A stretch of DNA of 64,000 bases from Paeniglutamicibacter psychrophenolicus (GCF_030812255.1 NZ_JAUSSH010000012.1:1-64000), one strand, 5' to 3'. Positions 26,079 to 35,205 are shown, counted from the first letter of the stretch. Notes: generated from the sequence alone by a model not told the origin. Program-made: numbers and translations.

Positions 26079-27728
26079 ATGAGTCCCCTGAACACCCACC
26101 CGCAACCGGCCGTGGCCGGGACGCTGAGCATCGCCCGGATCCTTGAATTGCCCGCCGTCGCCGCGGGGGAGCCGGAGGTCCTGGGAGGATCCTCATTGCT
26201 TCAGAGCCCGGTGCGCTGGGTGCACGTGGCCGAGACCCCGCAGCTGGCGGACCTGCTGTCCGGCGGGGAACTGGTGTTGACCACCGGCATGACCTTCGGG
26301 GATACCGGCAGCGGGGTCGCCGAGTTCCTGGACCAGGTGCGCCGGGCCGGGGCCGCGGGGATCATCGTCGAACTGGTCGCCTCGCCGGCCGCCCAACGCT
26401 CCCCGGCCATCGAGGCCCTGCGCCAGGTGGCCGCGCAAAATGAATTCCCGGTGGTGCTGCTGCACCGGAGGGTCAGGTTCGTCGAGATCACCGAGGTGGT
26501 GCACCGGATGCTGGTTTCGGACCAGCTCGCCGCCCTGGAGCGCTCGCGGATGATCCACGAGGTCTTCACGGCACTGAGCCTGCAAAACGCCACCGAGGAA
26601 GGGATCGTGGCGCGCGCCGCGGAACTCATCGGAGCCCCCGTCGTCCTCGAGGATGTGGCCCACCTGGTCCTGGGCTTCGACCCCGGGCCGCGGCCGGATG
26701 CCGGGTTGCTGGCGCACTGGCCCGAGCGCTCGCGCCGGGTCGGCTACCTGGAATCCACCGGACGCGGCATGGGGGAGGAAAGCTGGCTGCAGACCCCGGT
26801 GGGGATCCAGGGCCAACGCTGGGGCCGGCTGGTGGTTCCCGGGGAACCGGGCAACGACCCGGACGCGGCCATGGTGCTCGAACGAGCCGGGCAGACCCTG
26901 TCGATTGCCCGGCTGGCCGGGCGGGACCAGAAGGAATTGCTGCACCAGGCCCGGGCCGGGCTGCTGCACGAACTGCGCCAGCCCCACGCCCTGGGTGTCG
27001 AGGAGGTGCTGATCCGGGCGCAGGCGCTCGGGCTGGCCGAATCCCCCCATTACGTCCCGGTGGTGTTCCGGCTCGACAAGCACCGCGGGCAGACGCCCAC
27101 CGGCGTGCAGCTGCGCGAGCGGGCCCTGCTCGATGCGATCAACGCCGTGGTGGATTCCACCAGGTCCACCGCGCTGGCCGCCAGTCTGCAAAGCGGGCAG
27201 GTCGGCATGGTGCTGGGCGTCGGGGCCAAGCAGCTCGAGGAACCGCTGCTGGAGCGGCTCTGCCGGCAACTGGCCCAGGGCCAGCCCGCCATCGACTGGT
27301 CGGTGGGGGTGGGCCGGGGACGGCGCAGCGTGAAGGAGGCCGCGCACGGGCTGGAGGAAGCAATCCAAGTCGCCGAGACCGTGGCGACCTTCGACACCCG
27401 CGCGCGGCCCTTCTACCGCTTTGCCGACGTGCGCCTGCGTGGATTGCTGGCCTTGATGCGCGAGGATGCACGGCTGAAATCCTTCGCCGAGGCCGAGCTG
27501 GCCGGGATCCTGGACCCGCCCGACGAGCCCGCGCTCGAGCTGCTCGGCCTGTACCTGAAGCACGGCGGAAACAAGTCGGCACTGGCCCGCACCGGGTTCC
27601 TGAGCCGCCCGGCGCTCTATGCGCGGCTGGAGAAGCTTGAGGACAAGCTCGGGGTCAGCCTGGAGGATGCCGAGTCGCGCACCTCCCTGCACGTGGCATT
27701 GCTCTGGCTCGGGGTGGGCGTGAAGTAG
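26079..27728 (+). CDS. PucR family transcriptional regulator
   Basis: A 549-residue regulator. The N-terminal purine-catabolism (PucR) domain spans about 30-150 (VRWVHVAETPQLADLLSGGELVLT is its hallmark, here summarised). A middle CdaR GGDEF-like region includes DWSVGVGRGRRSVKEAAHG. The C-terminal HTH_30 lies at about 490-540 (GNKSALARTGFLSRPALYAR). Such proteins activate catabolic genes in response to a nitrogen metabolite, often GABA or ureides. It is divergent from the semialdehyde dehydrogenase/aminotransferase operon and is most likely its activator. The ATG at 26079 has no clear Shine-Dalgarno, so the transcript may be leaderless. Confidence 0.92.
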   Translation: MSPLNTHPQPAVAGTLSIARILELPAVAAGEPEVLGGSSLLQSPVRWVHVAETPQLADLLSGGELVLTTGMTFGDTGSGVAEFLDQVRRAGAAGIIVELVASPAAQRSPAIEALRQVAAQNEFPVVLLHRRVRFVEITEVVHRMLVSDQLAALERSRMIHEVFTALSLQNATEEGIVARAAELIGAPVVLEDVAHLVLGFDPGPRPDAGLLAHWPERSRRVGYLESTGRGMGEESWLQTPVGIQGQRWGRLVVPGEPGNDPDAAMVLERAGQTLSIARLAGRDQKELLHQARAGLLHELRQPHALGVEEVLIRAQALGLAESPHYVPVVFRLDKHRGQTPTGVQLRERALLDAINAVVDSTRSTALAASLQSGQVGMVLGVGAKQLEEPLLERLCRQLAQGQPAIDWSVGVGRGRRSVKEAAHGLEEAIQVAETVATFDTRARPFYRFADVRLRGLLALMREDARLKSFAEAELAGILDPPDEPALELLGLYLKHGGNKSALARTGFLSRPALYARLEKLEDKLGVSLEDAESRTSLHVALLWLGVGVK

Positions 27729-27781
27729 CCGGCCCGCCACGGGGCCACCGGTTGGCGTGGTCCCTTCCCTGCGGAACGGGC

Positions 27782-27827
27782 AAGGCCGCCCGGGCCGCGA
27801 TTTGCGCGGTGGTCCGGACGGCCTTCT
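27782..27827 (+). terminator. terminator of the PucR gene
   Basis: AAGGCCG (27782-27788) and CGGCCTT (27819-27825) form the base of a long GC-rich hairpin with an inner CCGG/CCGG pairing, followed by CTTC. It lies in the 163 bp between convergent genes. Confidence 0.6.
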
Positions 27828-27855
27828 TCGCATCACCTTCAGCGGGGATGCACGT

Positions 27856-27882
27856 GGCCGGCGTCGTCGGACGACGCCGGCC
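27856..27882 (-). terminator. hairpin terminating the symporter gene
   Basis: A perfect 12 bp stem, 27856-27867 with 27871-27882, loop of three bases, lying 9 bp past the stop codon of the minus-strand symporter gene. There is no T-run on either strand, but the position and strength suit an actinobacterial terminator. Confidence 0.6.
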
Positions 27883-27891
27883 CGGTAGGTC

Positions 27892-29178
27892 TTAGTTGTT
27901 CGGCAGGGCGTGTTCTTCGAGCTTGCCGCCCTCGGCGGCCTCGACGTCTTCGTCCGCCGGGTCCTGTGCCTGCGTGCCCAGGTGGCCGCGGGTGAGCTTG
28001 TTCATGATCAGGGCGATGGCGCCATCGCCGGTCACGTTGGTTGCGGTGCCGAAGCTGTCCAGCGCGATGTACGCGGCGAACATGAGGCCGACCTCGACCT
28101 CGCCGAAGTCGAGCATCTGTGCCAGCAGGCCCGCGGCCGCGGCGATCGCTCCGCCGGGAACGCCCGGGGCGGCGATCATCATGACGCCGAGCATCAGGAT
28201 GAAGGGCAGGTACGCGCCGAAGGAGACATCCCCGCCGGACAGCAGCAGCACCGCGATGGAGAAGCAGGTGATCTTGACCATCGAGCCGGAGAGGTGGATG
28301 GTCGCGCACAGCGGAACCACAAAGCCGGCAACCGAGCTGGAGACGCCGTTCTTCTTGGTCGATTCGAGGGTTACCGGAATCGTCGCGGCCGAGGAGGAGG
28401 TGCCCAGGGCCGTGAAGTAGGCATCGCGCATGTTCCACAACGCCTTCAGCGGGTTCTGGCCCGACATGGCACCCGCCACCGAGTATTGGATGAGCAGCAC
28501 GATCAGGCACAACGCGAACGACACCACGGCAACGAGCAGGAACTTGGTGACGATGGTGACCGCCGAGCCGCTGGCCGAAAGATCCATGAAGATGCCGAAG
28601 ATGAACAGCGGCAGTGCCGGAACAATGATCCGGCGGATCACGGACTCTACGATGGTGCGGAACTCGACGGCTCCGCGGAAGAGCACCTTGGAGTGGAAGG
28701 CGGTCAATCCGACACCGATCACGAAGGCGAGGACCAGTGCGCTCATCACGTCGATGACCGGCGGCAGCACAATCTCCGTGGCCGAATCACCCGCGCTGGA
28801 AACCACCGTGAGGAACGGTTCGAAACCGGACCCCGACTCGTCGCCCAGCTCCTCCAGCCCGCCACCGGCCAGCGACGGGGTGAACAGCCAACGGCTCACG
28901 AAGTACGCGAGCAGACCTGCGATGATGGTGGAACCGTATGCGATTGCGGCGGTGGCGCCGAGCCACTTGCCGGCGCCCTTGCCGAGCTCGGCGATCGCCG
29001 GCATGACCAGGCCCAGGATGATCAGCGGCACGATGAAGCCGAGGAACCCGGAGAAGATCGAGTTGTAGGTCAGGAACGCCCCGCCCAGCCACTCGGGCAT
29101 GATCGGGCCGGTCAGGATGCCCAGGACGATGGCTACGATGATCCAGCCGAGCAGGGGGATCGATTTCAGGAAATTCAT
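27892..29178 (-). CDS. dicarboxylate/amino acid:cation symporter (DAACS family)
   Basis: A 428-residue symporter of the glutamate/aspartate/C4-dicarboxylate family with eight membrane helices and two re-entrant loops. The serine-rich re-entrant loop (ALGTSSSAATIPVTLE) and the later VVPLCATIHLSGSMVK and helix 8 segment AYIALDSFGTATNVTGDGA are the substrate and Na+ site motifs. Substrate could be a dicarboxylate, Glu/Asp or Ser/Thr, and the motifs do not settle it. The start at 29176-29178 (MNFLKSIP) follows GAGGA five bases upstream; the longer frame to 29376 is not supported. The acidic C-terminal tail (DEDVEAAEGGKLEEH) is cytoplasmic. Confidence 0.92.
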   Translation of the reverse strand: MNFLKSIPLLGWIIVAIVLGILTGPIMPEWLGGAFLTYNSIFSGFLGFIVPLIILGLVMPAIAELGKGAGKWLGATAAIAYGSTIIAGLLAYFVSRWLFTPSLAGGGLEELGDESGSGFEPFLTVVSSAGDSATEIVLPPVIDVMSALVLAFVIGVGLTAFHSKVLFRGAVEFRTIVESVIRRIIVPALPLFIFGIFMDLSASGSAVTIVTKFLLVAVVSFALCLIVLLIQYSVAGAMSGQNPLKALWNMRDAYFTALGTSSSAATIPVTLESTKKNGVSSSVAGFVVPLCATIHLSGSMVKITCFSIAVLLLSGGDVSFGAYLPFILMLGVMMIAAPGVPGGAIAAAAGLLAQMLDFGEVEVGLMFAAYIALDSFGTATNVTGDGAIALIMNKLTRGHLGTQAQDPADEDVEAAEGGKLEEHALPNN

Positions 29179-29418
29179 GGGGTCCTCAAGGTGACGGAAA
29201 CGAGTGCCGCGGGTATGCGAAACATGGAGGTGGCGCGGGTCACGCCTCAGCAATAGTAGGCTGTGCGGGCCATTACTCGAAATCCACGGGCCGTGTCCCT
29301 CCCACGCGGCGGAGGCGGGCCCCGCGGCGTTCGGGGCGGATCGGCGACGGCACGGGGAACCCGGGGAAGCAACCACCGGGGGAAACCGCGCCGTGCCGCC
29401 GGGGCACGGCCTCCACGT

Positions 29419-31368
29419 TTAGGCCCCGTAGGGGCGCCGGTGATCGGGCAATGTCTCGGTCGACCAGGGGGCGATCCATTCCCCGGTTCCCTCGGAGGGA
29501 TCAACGATCCCGGATTCCAGCCAGGTAAAGTCCCCGGCCAGGACCTTCTTGGAAAGCTTCCGGTCGGTCTTGTCGCTGTTGGCCCACAGGTCGCGGAACA
29601 GGGTTTCGCAGCGGTGCTCGGATTGTTCGCAGAAGGCCAGGGCCAGCAGCTCGGCCGAGGTGGCGTTTGCCGGGTCCTGGGTGCGCATGAGCTCTACCCG
29701 GGAGATGCAGGCGGCCATGGCGAAGAGCTCGGCGCCCAGGTCCACGACCCGGCCCAGGAAGGCCTGGTGGCTTTCCATGCCGGCCTGCCAGGTGGCCATG
29801 CCGGCGAACGTGTGCCGCGCCAGGCGCCGCGAGGCCCGCTCGATGTAGCGCAGGTACTTGGCCAGCCTGCCGATCTCCGAATAGGAATGGGGCAGTAGCC
29901 CGGAACCGACCGCCAGGGTCGGCAGCCACCTGGCATAGAAGCCGGAGGCGCCCATGGCGGCCTTGGCTTTCGCCTGTAGGTCCGCGTCCTTGTTGGCCAG
30001 GTCCCCGGCGGCCTTCAGATGGGCATCGACAGCCTCGCGCGCAATGAGCAGGTGCATGATCTCGGTGGAGCCCTCAAAGATCCGGTTGATCCGCAAATCC
30101 CGCAGCAGTTGCTCAACGGGCACCGAGCGTTCTCCGCGGGCATGCTGCGAGGCCGCGGTTTCGTAGCCCCGTCCGCCGCGGATCTGCAGCAGCTCGTCGG
30201 CGATCTTGTAGGAGACCTCGGAGGAGAAGAGCTTGGCCAGGGCGGCCTCGATGCGCACGTCCTTCATTCCGGCATCGGCCAGGGCGGCCGAGAGCTCGAA
30301 GACCGCTTCGAGGGCAAAGGTGTTGGCGGCGATGTAGGCGATCTTCTTGCCGACCGCCTCGTGCTCCCCGACCGGCTTGCCCCACTGGATGCGGGCGTTG
30401 GACCATTCGCGGGCGATCTTCAGGGACCATTTCCCGGCCCCGGCGCACATGGCCGGGATGGACAGGCGTCCGGTGTTCAGGGTGCTCAGGGCGATCTTGA
30501 GACCCGCGCCTTCCTTGCCCAGGCGGTTTTCGACGGGGACCACCACGTCGTGGAAGCGGGTCACGCCGTTTTCGATGCCGCGCAGCCCCATGAAGGCATT
30601 GCGGTTCTCCACGATGATGCCGGGGGAGTCGGCCTCCACGACGAAGGCGCTGATTCCGCCCCGGGACTTGCTGCCGTCGGGCAGCTGGTGGGGCGGGACC
30701 GCTGCCATGACCACGAGCAGCTCGGCCACCACCCCGTTGGTGGTCCAGAGCTTGGCCCCGTTGAGGGTGTAGCTCGTGCCATCCTCCGCAAGGGTTGCCG
30801 TGGTGCCCAGGCGTGCGGGGTCGGAGCCGACATCGTTTTCGGTAAGCAGGAATGCCGAGATGGACCCGGCTGCGCAGCGGGGGAGGAAGGCCCGTTTTTG
30901 CTCCTCGGTGCCGAACATCTTCACAGGCTCGGGAACGCCGATGGATTGGTGGGCCGAGAGCAGCGCACCAAGGCTGGGGTTGAGCGTGCCCACCAGCATC
31001 AGGGCCCGGCCGTAGTCGGCCAAATCAAGGCCGAGCCCGCCGTATTCCACCGGAATCTTCATGCCGAACGCGCCGACCTCGCGCAGTGCCCGGATGATCT
31101 CGTCGGGGATCCGGGACTCGCGTTCGATGGCACCGGTGTCGAGGCCCTTGATGGCCTCGCGCAGCCGTGCCATGAACGCCGTTCCGCGCGCTGCGGCCTC
31201 CGGGTCTGGTTGCGGATGCGGGTGGACCAGTCCCCAGTCGAAGTCGCCCATGTACAGGCCCTTGGCGAAGCTGGGCCGTTCCCACTGTTGCTCGCGGGCG
31301 GCTTCGGCCACCTGGCGTGCAACCTTCTCATCGACGCGTTCACCGGAATGCTGTTCATCAATGCTCAT
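29419..31368 (-). CDS. acyl-CoA dehydrogenase (long, two-domain type)
   Basis: A 649-residue FAD enzyme that introduces a trans-2 double bond in an acyl-CoA. The N-terminal domain holds FLLTENDVGSDPARLGTTA and LNGAKLWTTNG, the FAD/substrate contacts. The middle beta domain leads to the C-terminal helical part with QIRGGRGYETA and INRIFEGSTEIMHLLIAREA, where the Glu of FEGSTE is in the usual place for the catalytic base or its neighbour. About 150 extra residues at the C-terminus make it longer than standard (about 380-400) and like the bacterial very-long-chain type. The ATG at 31366-31368 follows GAGGA. It is isolated; the 240 bp before the symporter gene shows only GC-rich inverted repeats. 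Confidence 0.9.
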   Translation of the reverse strand: MSIDEQHSGERVDEKVARQVAEAAREQQWERPSFAKGLYMGDFDWGLVHPHPQPDPEAAARGTAFMARLREAIKGLDTGAIERESRIPDEIIRALREVGAFGMKIPVEYGGLGLDLADYGRALMLVGTLNPSLGALLSAHQSIGVPEPVKMFGTEEQKRAFLPRCAAGSISAFLLTENDVGSDPARLGTTATLAEDGTSYTLNGAKLWTTNGVVAELLVVMAAVPPHQLPDGSKSRGGISAFVVEADSPGIIVENRNAFMGLRGIENGVTRFHDVVVPVENRLGKEGAGLKIALSTLNTGRLSIPAMCAGAGKWSLKIAREWSNARIQWGKPVGEHEAVGKKIAYIAANTFALEAVFELSAALADAGMKDVRIEAALAKLFSSEVSYKIADELLQIRGGRGYETAASQHARGERSVPVEQLLRDLRINRIFEGSTEIMHLLIAREAVDAHLKAAGDLANKDADLQAKAKAAMGASGFYARWLPTLAVGSGLLPHSYSEIGRLAKYLRYIERASRRLARHTFAGMATWQAGMESHQAFLGRVVDLGAELFAMAACISRVELMRTQDPANATSAELLALAFCEQSEHRCETLFRDLWANSDKTDRKLSKKVLAGDFTWLESGIVDPSEGTGEWIAPWSTETLPDHRRPYGA

Positions 31369-31545
31369 GGCGCTTCCTCTGTCCAAAACAAAGGGCCCGA
31401 CACGGGGACTTACAGGCCCTGGCGTATTGATGCCAGCCTAGCCGCGACGCCCGGTTGCCGATAGGGGCATTGGCAAGGTGCGACGCGGGCTGCCAAGGGG
31501 GCACGGGAGCAACGGAAAGAAGCGGCACACGGGCCCGCTGCGCGG

Positions 31546-32217
31546 CTAGCCCTCGTGCGGGTCGAGCCGCACGCAGCAGTGGTGCTCGTTCGTGGGCGGG
31601 TCGAAGCATGCGCGGTACGGCGCGTTGGCGCCATCGACCGCGGCCGTAAGCAACTCGAGGTTCATGGTGCAGACGGTGGTGCGGTGGCTGGCGGAGAGCT
31701 GGTGGAACGGGCAGTCCAGCAGGCCGATGGAGCCGTCCTCGCGTACTTCGGGTCGGTAGCCGTGGTCTGCCAGTGCCTGCGTCAGCGAGCTGGCATGTGC
31801 ACCAATTGACTGACCGGCTTCGCGTGCAACCTCGGCCAACACAGGTGCAACGGGCCGGTTCTCGGTGCCGGCCCGATCGATGGCACTGGCCATGATGTTC
31901 GCGGCCAACGCATATTCCCGGTGCGGAATGCTTGCGGATACGTCGATCCGGGTGGCCGAATACAGCTTGGCCGGCCGCCCCGACCCCGGCCCGCCCTTTC
32001 CGTTGAGCCGCCGAAACTCCACGGAAAGGAGTCCTTGGTCTGCGAGCTTGTCCAGTTGGAAGGCCACCGTGTTGCGTGGAAGTTCGAGGCCCGAGGCGCA
32101 TTCGTCGCGACCCACGGCAGTCTCACTGGTGCGCACGAATTCATAGACGGCCTTGCGTACCGGGTCGGCCAAGGCCGCCACGGCATTGAGCCCTTGATCC
32201 CCTGCTTGAAACCTCAT
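31546..32217 (-). CDS. ArsR/SufR-like regulator with a C-terminal cysteine cluster (probable Fe-S protein)
   Basis: A 223-residue regulator. The N-terminal winged helix (about 10-90) has VRKAVYEFVR, LPRNTVAFQLDKLADQGLL and the GRPAKLYS wing. The C-terminal half carries Cys169 (LLDCPFHQL), Cys183 (TTVCTMN), Cys204 (YRACFDPP) and the pair Cys214-Cys215 (HHCCVRL). This spacing matches the layout I recall for SufR-type proteins, which bind a [4Fe-4S] or [2Fe-2S] cluster and sense redox, iron or NO; cluster binding is inferred. It faces a DoxX-like membrane protein gene across 96 bp with two copies of a long inverted repeat. Confidence 0.82.
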   Translation of the reverse strand: MRFQAGDQGLNAVAALADPVRKAVYEFVRTSETAVGRDECASGLELPRNTVAFQLDKLADQGLLSVEFRRLNGKGGPGSGRPAKLYSATRIDVSASIPHREYALAANIMASAIDRAGTENRPVAPVLAEVAREAGQSIGAHASSLTQALADHGYRPEVREDGSIGLLDCPFHQLSASHRTTVCTMNLELLTAAVDGANAPYRACFDPPTNEHHCCVRLDPHEG

Positions 32218-32231
32218 GGCTCCAGTCTAAA

Positions 32232-32298
32232 TCTAAAGTTAGCAACTGTTGACTTAGAGCGGACGATGTTTCTAAAGTTAGATATCATCACTTTAGAA
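32232..32298. promoter_or_regulatory. duplicated operator overlapping divergent promoters
   Basis: Site A: TCTAAAGT (32232-32239) and ACTTAGA (32252-32258). Site B: TTCTAAAGT (32270-32278) and ACTTTAGAA (32290-32298), a perfect 9-base inverted repeat with an 11-base spacer. Centres are about 39 bp apart. Toward the DoxX-like gene, TTGACT (32249-32254) and TAAAGT (32273-32278) form a promoter with an 18 bp spacer, so both elements fall inside the sites. The facing Fe-S-type regulator is the likely ligand. Confidence 0.7.
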
Positions 32299-32313
32299 GA
32301 AAGGGTCGAGATC

Positions 32314-32721
32314 ATGGCCACCCACACCGTGAACACCGCGGCCGAGAAAAGCGCCCAGCTTCATCACCAGGCCTTCTTTGTTTTGCGCACGATCTTCACC
32401 GTCGCGCCCATCGTCTTTGGACTCGACAAGTTCACCAACCTGCTCACCGACTGGACGCACTACCTGGCTCCCTTGGCCACCGACATCATCCCGGTCAGCC
32501 CGCAGGTTTTCATGTATGCGGTCGGCGTCGTTGAAATCATCGCCGGCATCCTCGTGGCACTTCGCCCCAAGATCGGCTCCTTGGTCGTTTGCCTCTGGCT
32601 GCTGGGAATCATCGTGAACCTGATCATCCTGCCGGGGTTCTTCGATGTGGCCCTTCGTGACTTCGGCCTGCTGGTGGCCGCATTTGCCCTGAACCGCCTG
32701 GCATTGGCGCGGGACGTTTAG
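32314..32721 (+). CDS. DoxX-like small integral membrane protein
   Basis: A 135-residue protein with four hydrophobic segments (about 20-38, 62-82, 88-104 and 108-128), in the style of the DoxX/DoxD superfamily, whose members are linked to quinone or thiol redox. The segment VFGLDKFTNLLTDWTHYLAP followed by VGVVEIIAGILVAL is the typical first-loop pattern. The ATG at 32314 follows GAAAGGG with a 9-base gap. Control by the divergent cysteine-rich regulator is strongly suggested by the twin operators. A role in respiratory or oxidative stress is inferred from that regulator type only. Confidence 0.75.
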   Translation: MATHTVNTAAEKSAQLHHQAFFVLRTIFTVAPIVFGLDKFTNLLTDWTHYLAPLATDIIPVSPQVFMYAVGVVEIIAGILVALRPKIGSLVVCLWLLGIIVNLIILPGFFDVALRDFGLLVAAFALNRLALARDV

Positions 32722-32991
32722 TCAGGTTTGGCTCCCGGCGGCACTACGACACCTGCAATTGTGGCTGCCCGGTGGACGAAGAAGACTCGTTCACCGGACC
32801 GCCACTTTTTCCTTGCCCGGGATCGATGGGGCGGTTCACTGAACCAAACTGCCCGGTAGCCTGTGGCGGCCTTGTTGCCCGATGCCGGAGCGAAATGCGA
32901 CGATGGGCCAGAACCCATCAGCAGGAATCCTCCGGGACCCCAGGCAATGCCAATCGGGCTTGCGCCGTCAACGAAAAGGGCAAGATCCTTC

Positions 32992-33276
32992 ATGAAGCGA
33001 ACCGCGGCCACCGCCACCGTGCAAATCGACTACGATCGTGTCCGCGTGACCGAGTGGCGATTCCCGCCCGGCACCGAAACCGGATGGCACATCCACCCGA
33101 CCGACTACGTCGTCGTACCCATGGACACCGGCGAACTGCTGCTTGAGACCCGTGACGGCACAGTCCGGAACAAACTCACTGCCGGGGTGTCCTACACCCG
33201 TGCAGCCGGAAGCGAGCACAACGTCATCAACGATGCGGATACCGAATTCGTGTTCGTGGAAATCGAGCTTAAATAG
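32992..33276 (+). CDS. BauB-like cupin, beta-alanine degradation associated
   Basis: A 94-residue single cupin. It reads VRVTEWRFPPGTETGWHIHPTDYVVVP (abbreviated here) with metal ligands in GWHIHPTDY and the second motif histidine in GSEHNVIN, ending FVFVEIELK. This is very close to my memory of BauB, the cupin encoded with the beta-alanine transaminase and malonate-semialdehyde dehydrogenase in Pseudomonas; its chemistry is not well defined. Here it stands alone, 8 kb from the transaminase/dehydrogenase pair. The ATG at 32992 is preceded by AAAAGGG at 32974-32980; the frame open from 32863 has no cupin sequence. Confidence 0.8.
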   Translation: MKRTAATATVQIDYDRVRVTEWRFPPGTETGWHIHPTDYVVVPMDTGELLLETRDGTVRNKLTAGVSYTRAAGSEHNVINDADTEFVFVEIELK

Positions 33277-33537
33277 TGTCTTCCTGTATGCCTGCTGTGT
33301 AGCGGTCGACGGCCATTGTTTCCACGAAGCCGGACTGCCACCATGGAAGAATGCCCCGCACGCCCATTGGATGCATGAACAGCGCAATGAACCGAAAGAC
33401 GCGGTCGGAGACACCGCGGCACTTTCCGTAGTCCCGTCCCGTGCAAGAAAACCAACCACAACAACACCGGTGCAACGCGGGTCCGCGATGCGAACCCTTG
33501 GGGCACGCGGTTCTTGCAACGAACGGAATGCCTTCCC

Positions 33538-35205
33538 ATGACGATTCCAACGGCGCGCGCGGAACGCACCGAAGAGCAAAAACAACACCGCAACATCCTG
33601 CTGGTCTTTGCCGGACTGGTCATGACCATGCTGTTGGCCTCCCTGGACCAAACGATCTTCTCCACCGCACTGCCAACGATCGTCGGTGAACTCAACGGCG
33701 TCAACGAAATGCTGTGGGTCATCACCATATACATCCTGGCGTCCACCATCACGCTGCCGATTTACGGGAAGATGGGCGATCTGGTGGGCCGCAAGGGCAT
33801 CTTCATGGGCGCCATCAGCCTTTTCATCGCCGGGTCGATCGTGGGTGGCTTTGCCCCGGACATGGCGTGGTTGATTGCCGGGCGCGGCATCCAGGGGCTG
33901 GGCGGCGGCGGGCTGATGGTGCTCTCCCAGGCGATCATCGCCGACGTGGTTCCGGCCCGCGAGCGCGGCAAGTACATGGGCATCATGGGCGGGGTCTTCG
34001 CGCTGTCCTCGGTGGCGGGTCCGTTGCTGGGCGGCTGGTTCACCGAGGAAGTGACGTGGCGGTGGTGCCTGTGGATGAATATCCCGCTGGGCATCATGGC
34101 CTTGGTTGCGGCGCTGTTCTTCCTCCACCTTCCCGAGACTGCCGCCGGGCAGCGGCCGCGGGTGGATGTGGGCGGCATGCTGCTGCTGGCGGTGGCCTCC
34201 ACGGCGTTGGTGCTGACCACCACCTGGGGCGGGACCACCTACGCGTGGGATTCGGCCATGGTGCTCTTCCTCATGGGACTCACGCTGACCGCCGCGGTGC
34301 TGTTCGTGCTGGTGGAACGGCGGGCCCAGGCCCCCATCATGTCCATGAAGTTGTTCAGGGAGCCCAACTTCATCCGGACCACCCTGGCCGGCCTGGTCAT
34401 CGGGGTGGCCATGTTCGGGGCGCTGGCCTACCTGCCCACGTTCCTGCAGATGGTCACCGGGGCCAACGCCACCCAGGCTGGTTTGCTGATGATCCCTATG
34501 ATGGGCGGGCTGCTGGTGACCTCCGTTGGCTCCGGCGCCTTCGTGAGCAAGACCGGGCGCTACAAGTGGTTTCCCGTGGTGGGCACTCTTGTGGTCGCCG
34601 GGGCGCTGGCCCTGCTCTCGACCATGGATGCAGACCTCCAGGTGTGGATCATCTGTTGCTATCTCGCGCTGATGGGCGTCGGGCTAGGGCTGGGAATGCA
34701 GATCCTGGTGTTGATCGTGCAAAACACCTTTCCCAACTCGCAGGTGGGCATGGCCACGGCGGCCAACAACTACTTCCGGCAGATTGGTGCCTCGATCGGC
34801 ACGGCCGTGGTCGGCAGCGTCTTCGTGACGAACCTGGGCGCTCTGCTGGCCGAACGGATGCCGGCCGCCGGTGCCGGTCCCCAGGGTGATTCGAACTCGT
34901 TCACCCCGGAGTTGGTGCGGTCCCTGCCCGAGGGGATTCGCCACATCATTGTCGGGGCCTACAGCGATGCGCTGACTCCGGTGTTCCTCTACATGGTCCC
35001 GTTGGTGATTGCCGCCGCGATCGTGCTGGTGTTCCTGGGGGAAAAGCCCTTGGCCACCTCCATCGAGCGCGACGGGCACAAGAAGCCGGTTCCGGTTGCG
35101 GATTCCGGGCCCGACCCGGCAAACCCGGAGCAGGGAACCGCGCCCGGGCCGGCCTCCGGCACCCCGGGGCCGCGCCACCGGGCGACGTCCCCCGGCGACG
35201 GGTAG
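33538..35205 (+). CDS. MFS multidrug exporter, DHA2 (14-helix) family
   Basis: A 555-residue drug:H+ antiporter with fourteen predicted helices. Diagnostic motifs are LLASLDQTIFSTALPTI in helix 1 (motif D1 with the Asp), GKMGDLVGRKGIF in the 2-3 loop (motif A), the RGIQGLGGGGLM block (motif B region) and ALSSVAGPLLGGWF (motif C of antiporters). The hydrophilic tail after about residue 510 is rich in Pro and Gly. It would expel toxic cationic or amphipathic compounds, and substrate is unknown. The ATG at 33538 is preferred over an in-frame TTG at 33514. The 261 bp before it contain no convincing gene. It converges on the aminotransferase. Confidence 0.92.
   Translation: MTIPTARAERTEEQKQHRNILLVFAGLVMTMLLASLDQTIFSTALPTIVGELNGVNEMLWVITIYILASTITLPIYGKMGDLVGRKGIFMGAISLFIAGSIVGGFAPDMAWLIAGRGIQGLGGGGLMVLSQAIIADVVPARERGKYMGIMGGVFALSSVAGPLLGGWFTEEVTWRWCLWMNIPLGIMALVAALFFLHLPETAAGQRPRVDVGGMLLLAVASTALVLTTTWGGTTYAWDSAMVLFLMGLTLTAAVLFVLVERRAQAPIMSMKLFREPNFIRTTLAGLVIGVAMFGALAYLPTFLQMVTGANATQAGLLMIPMMGGLLVTSVGSGAFVSKTGRYKWFPVVGTLVVAGALALLSTMDADLQVWIICCYLALMGVGLGLGMQILVLIVQNTFPNSQVGMATAANNYFRQIGASIGTAVVGSVFVTNLGALLAERMPAAGAGPQGDSNSFTPELVRSLPEGIRHIIVGAYSDALTPVFLYMVPLVIAAAIVLVFLGEKPLATSIERDGHKKPVPVADSGPDPANPEQGTAPGPASGTPGPRHRATSPGDG

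Noticed and set aside
32718-33017. A 99-codon minus-strand ORF between the DoxX-like and cupin genes
   Set aside because: No ribosome site, no recognisable motif, and it overlaps the start of the cupin gene; probably chance.
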